From IMCC26256 sp046081705 (GTDB lineage Bacteria; Actinomycetota; Acidimicrobiia; IMCC26256), in the NCBI GenBank assembly GCA_046081705.1, contig JBJTWK010000038.1, forward strand, positions 1 through 12,541: a stretch of DNA of 12,541 nt. Direction: 5' to 3'. Of this stretch, positions 11,879 to 12,541 are shown one piece after another (positions within the stretch are counted from its first letter, which is position 1; each line of letters opens with the position of its first letter). The notes below the pieces were generated by a model, which saw only the letters and a program-made list of their open reading frames with translations, was not told the origin of the DNA and made no database searches. A program made the position numbers and the translations under genes.

Positions 11879-12541
11879 TCAGCGGTCCAACGCACGCGCG
11901 AGCGCAGCGAGCACCTGCGCGAGCCCGTGCGGGCCATCGACGACGAGGTCGCTGTGCTCGTCGAGTTCGGGCGGCGCCTCGGCGGACCGCACCCCGATGC
12001 GCAGCGCCGCGTCGAGCATCCCGTTTGCGACGAGTTCCGCCGCGGCCCGGAACGCCGGCACGTCGCCGTGGTCGTCGCCCGCGACGATGAGCGCCTTCGG
12101 CGCCTGGAGCCGATCGCGCACCGCGCTCGGCGGCCCGAGCACGAGGTCGCGCACCGCCGTGCCCTTGTCGACCGGTACGAGCGGGCGGAGCTCGAGGGCC
12201 ATGCGACCGGGGGCGAGGGCCAGACCGGTGCGCTCGGCCACGGGGACCGCCCACCGAACCGCCGCCCCGGCGGCGCCGGGGTGCTCACGCCAATGCAGGG
12301 CCACCGCGACGCCGCCCTTCTCCTCGACCCGCACGTCGGGCAGCGCGGTGCGGGCCTCGCGGGCGATGCGCACGAGATCGAGGTCGCCGAGCGCCTCGCA
12401 CACGCGGGGATCCATGACCGTCGAGCCGCCGGACCCCTCGCGTTCCATCCCGTACTGACCGAGCAGCACGGCGCCGCGCACCGGCACCGCCTGGCGCAGG
12501 AACTCGACCGGACGGCCGCTCACGATCGCGACGGTCCGCAC
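11879..12541 (-). CDS. otsB: Trehalose-6-phosphate phosphatase, 5' end outside window
   Basis: Removes phosphate from trehalose 6-phosphate, the second step of the OtsA-OtsB route. The reverse-strand frame is open from the right edge to a TGA at 11881-11879 (220 visible residues), so the N-terminal DxDGTL nucleophile motif lies outside. The visible HAD and cap-domain signatures are VAIVSGRPVEFL, EKGGVAVALHWREHP (about 74-88), LELRPLVPVDKGTAVRDLV (about 116-134) and the acidic motif GDDHGDVPAF (about 155-164; the family form is GDDxTDxxxF). The GTG at the very edge reads as an internal valine before an ordinary RTVAIVSGRP segment, not a start. It converges with the TreT/OtsA remnant across nine bases, supporting a former trehalose locus. 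Confidence 0.92.
   Translation of the reverse strand: MRTVAIVSGRPVEFLRQAVPVRGAVLLGQYGMEREGSGGSTVMDPRVCEALGDLDLVRIAREARTALPDVRVEEKGGVAVALHWREHPGAAGAAVRWAVPVAERTGLALAPGRMALELRPLVPVDKGTAVRDLVLGPPSAVRDRLQAPKALIVAGDDHGDVPAFRAAAELVANGMLDAALRIGVRSAEAPPELDEHSDLVVDGPHGLAQVLAALARALDR

Overview
The window is about 70% G+C with almost every third codon position G or C, and many GTG starts. The gene set (chlorite-dismutase-type coproheme decarboxylase, DtxR-type regulator with a matching iron box, CysO-like sulfur carrier, glucosyl-3-phosphoglycerate synthase, trehalose genes, CIRCE-controlled groEL) points to an actinobacterium. The short, unfamiliar proteins and the OtsA-like sequence suggest the class Acidimicrobiia, but that finer placement is inference. 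It reads as chromosomal housekeeping DNA. No rRNA, tRNA, transposase, phage gene or CRISPR array was seen.

Layout. 1-765 (-): 5' part of a PAS sensor protein, running off the left edge, with a good promoter. 888-1728: two uncharacterised genes whose ATG start codons overlap head to head. 1737-1849: a 51-bp direct repeat that includes the 3' end of the next gene. 1828-3740 (-): a likely operon of lipoprotein, coproheme decarboxylase (chdC) and a free-standing NIL-domain protein. 3880-5517 (-): groEL without groES, with a hairpin terminator and a CIRCE operator. 5696-6355 (+): a DtxR/IdeR-family metalloregulator. 6359-7207 (-): an FTR1/EfeU iron permease with a 19-bp iron box in its promoter. 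7312-7447: a second short direct repeat carrying the 3' end of cysO. 7411-8924 (-): threonine synthase coupled by a 4-nt overlap to a CysO/MoaD-like sulfur carrier, with a long, hairpin-rich leader. 9223-10155 (+): glucosyl-3-phosphoglycerate synthase. 10168-11211 (-): glycerate kinase. 11222-11869 (+): what looks like a chimeric trehalose-gene remnant (TreT N-terminus joined to OtsA C-terminus). 11879-12541 (-): trehalose-phosphatase, entering from the right edge.

How the genes fit together. Iron and haem are one theme: the regulator and the iron permease are convergent neighbours, the permease has a DtxR-type box, and coproheme decarboxylase uses iron. Glucose-based osmolytes and storage sugars are a second: GpgS consumes 3-phosphoglycerate, glycerate kinase can return glycerate to phosphoglycerate, and trehalose genes follow. 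Sulfur and aspartate-family amino-acid metabolism (ThrC-CysO) is a third.

Most notable points: the TreT/OtsA chimera; a DtxR-family protein with two changed regulatory-site ligand positions beside a near-consensus iron box; translational coupling of a threonine-synthase-like PLP enzyme to a protein-thiocarboxylate carrier; and two independent short duplications of gene 3' ends. I found no convincing wholly new defence or mobile system.
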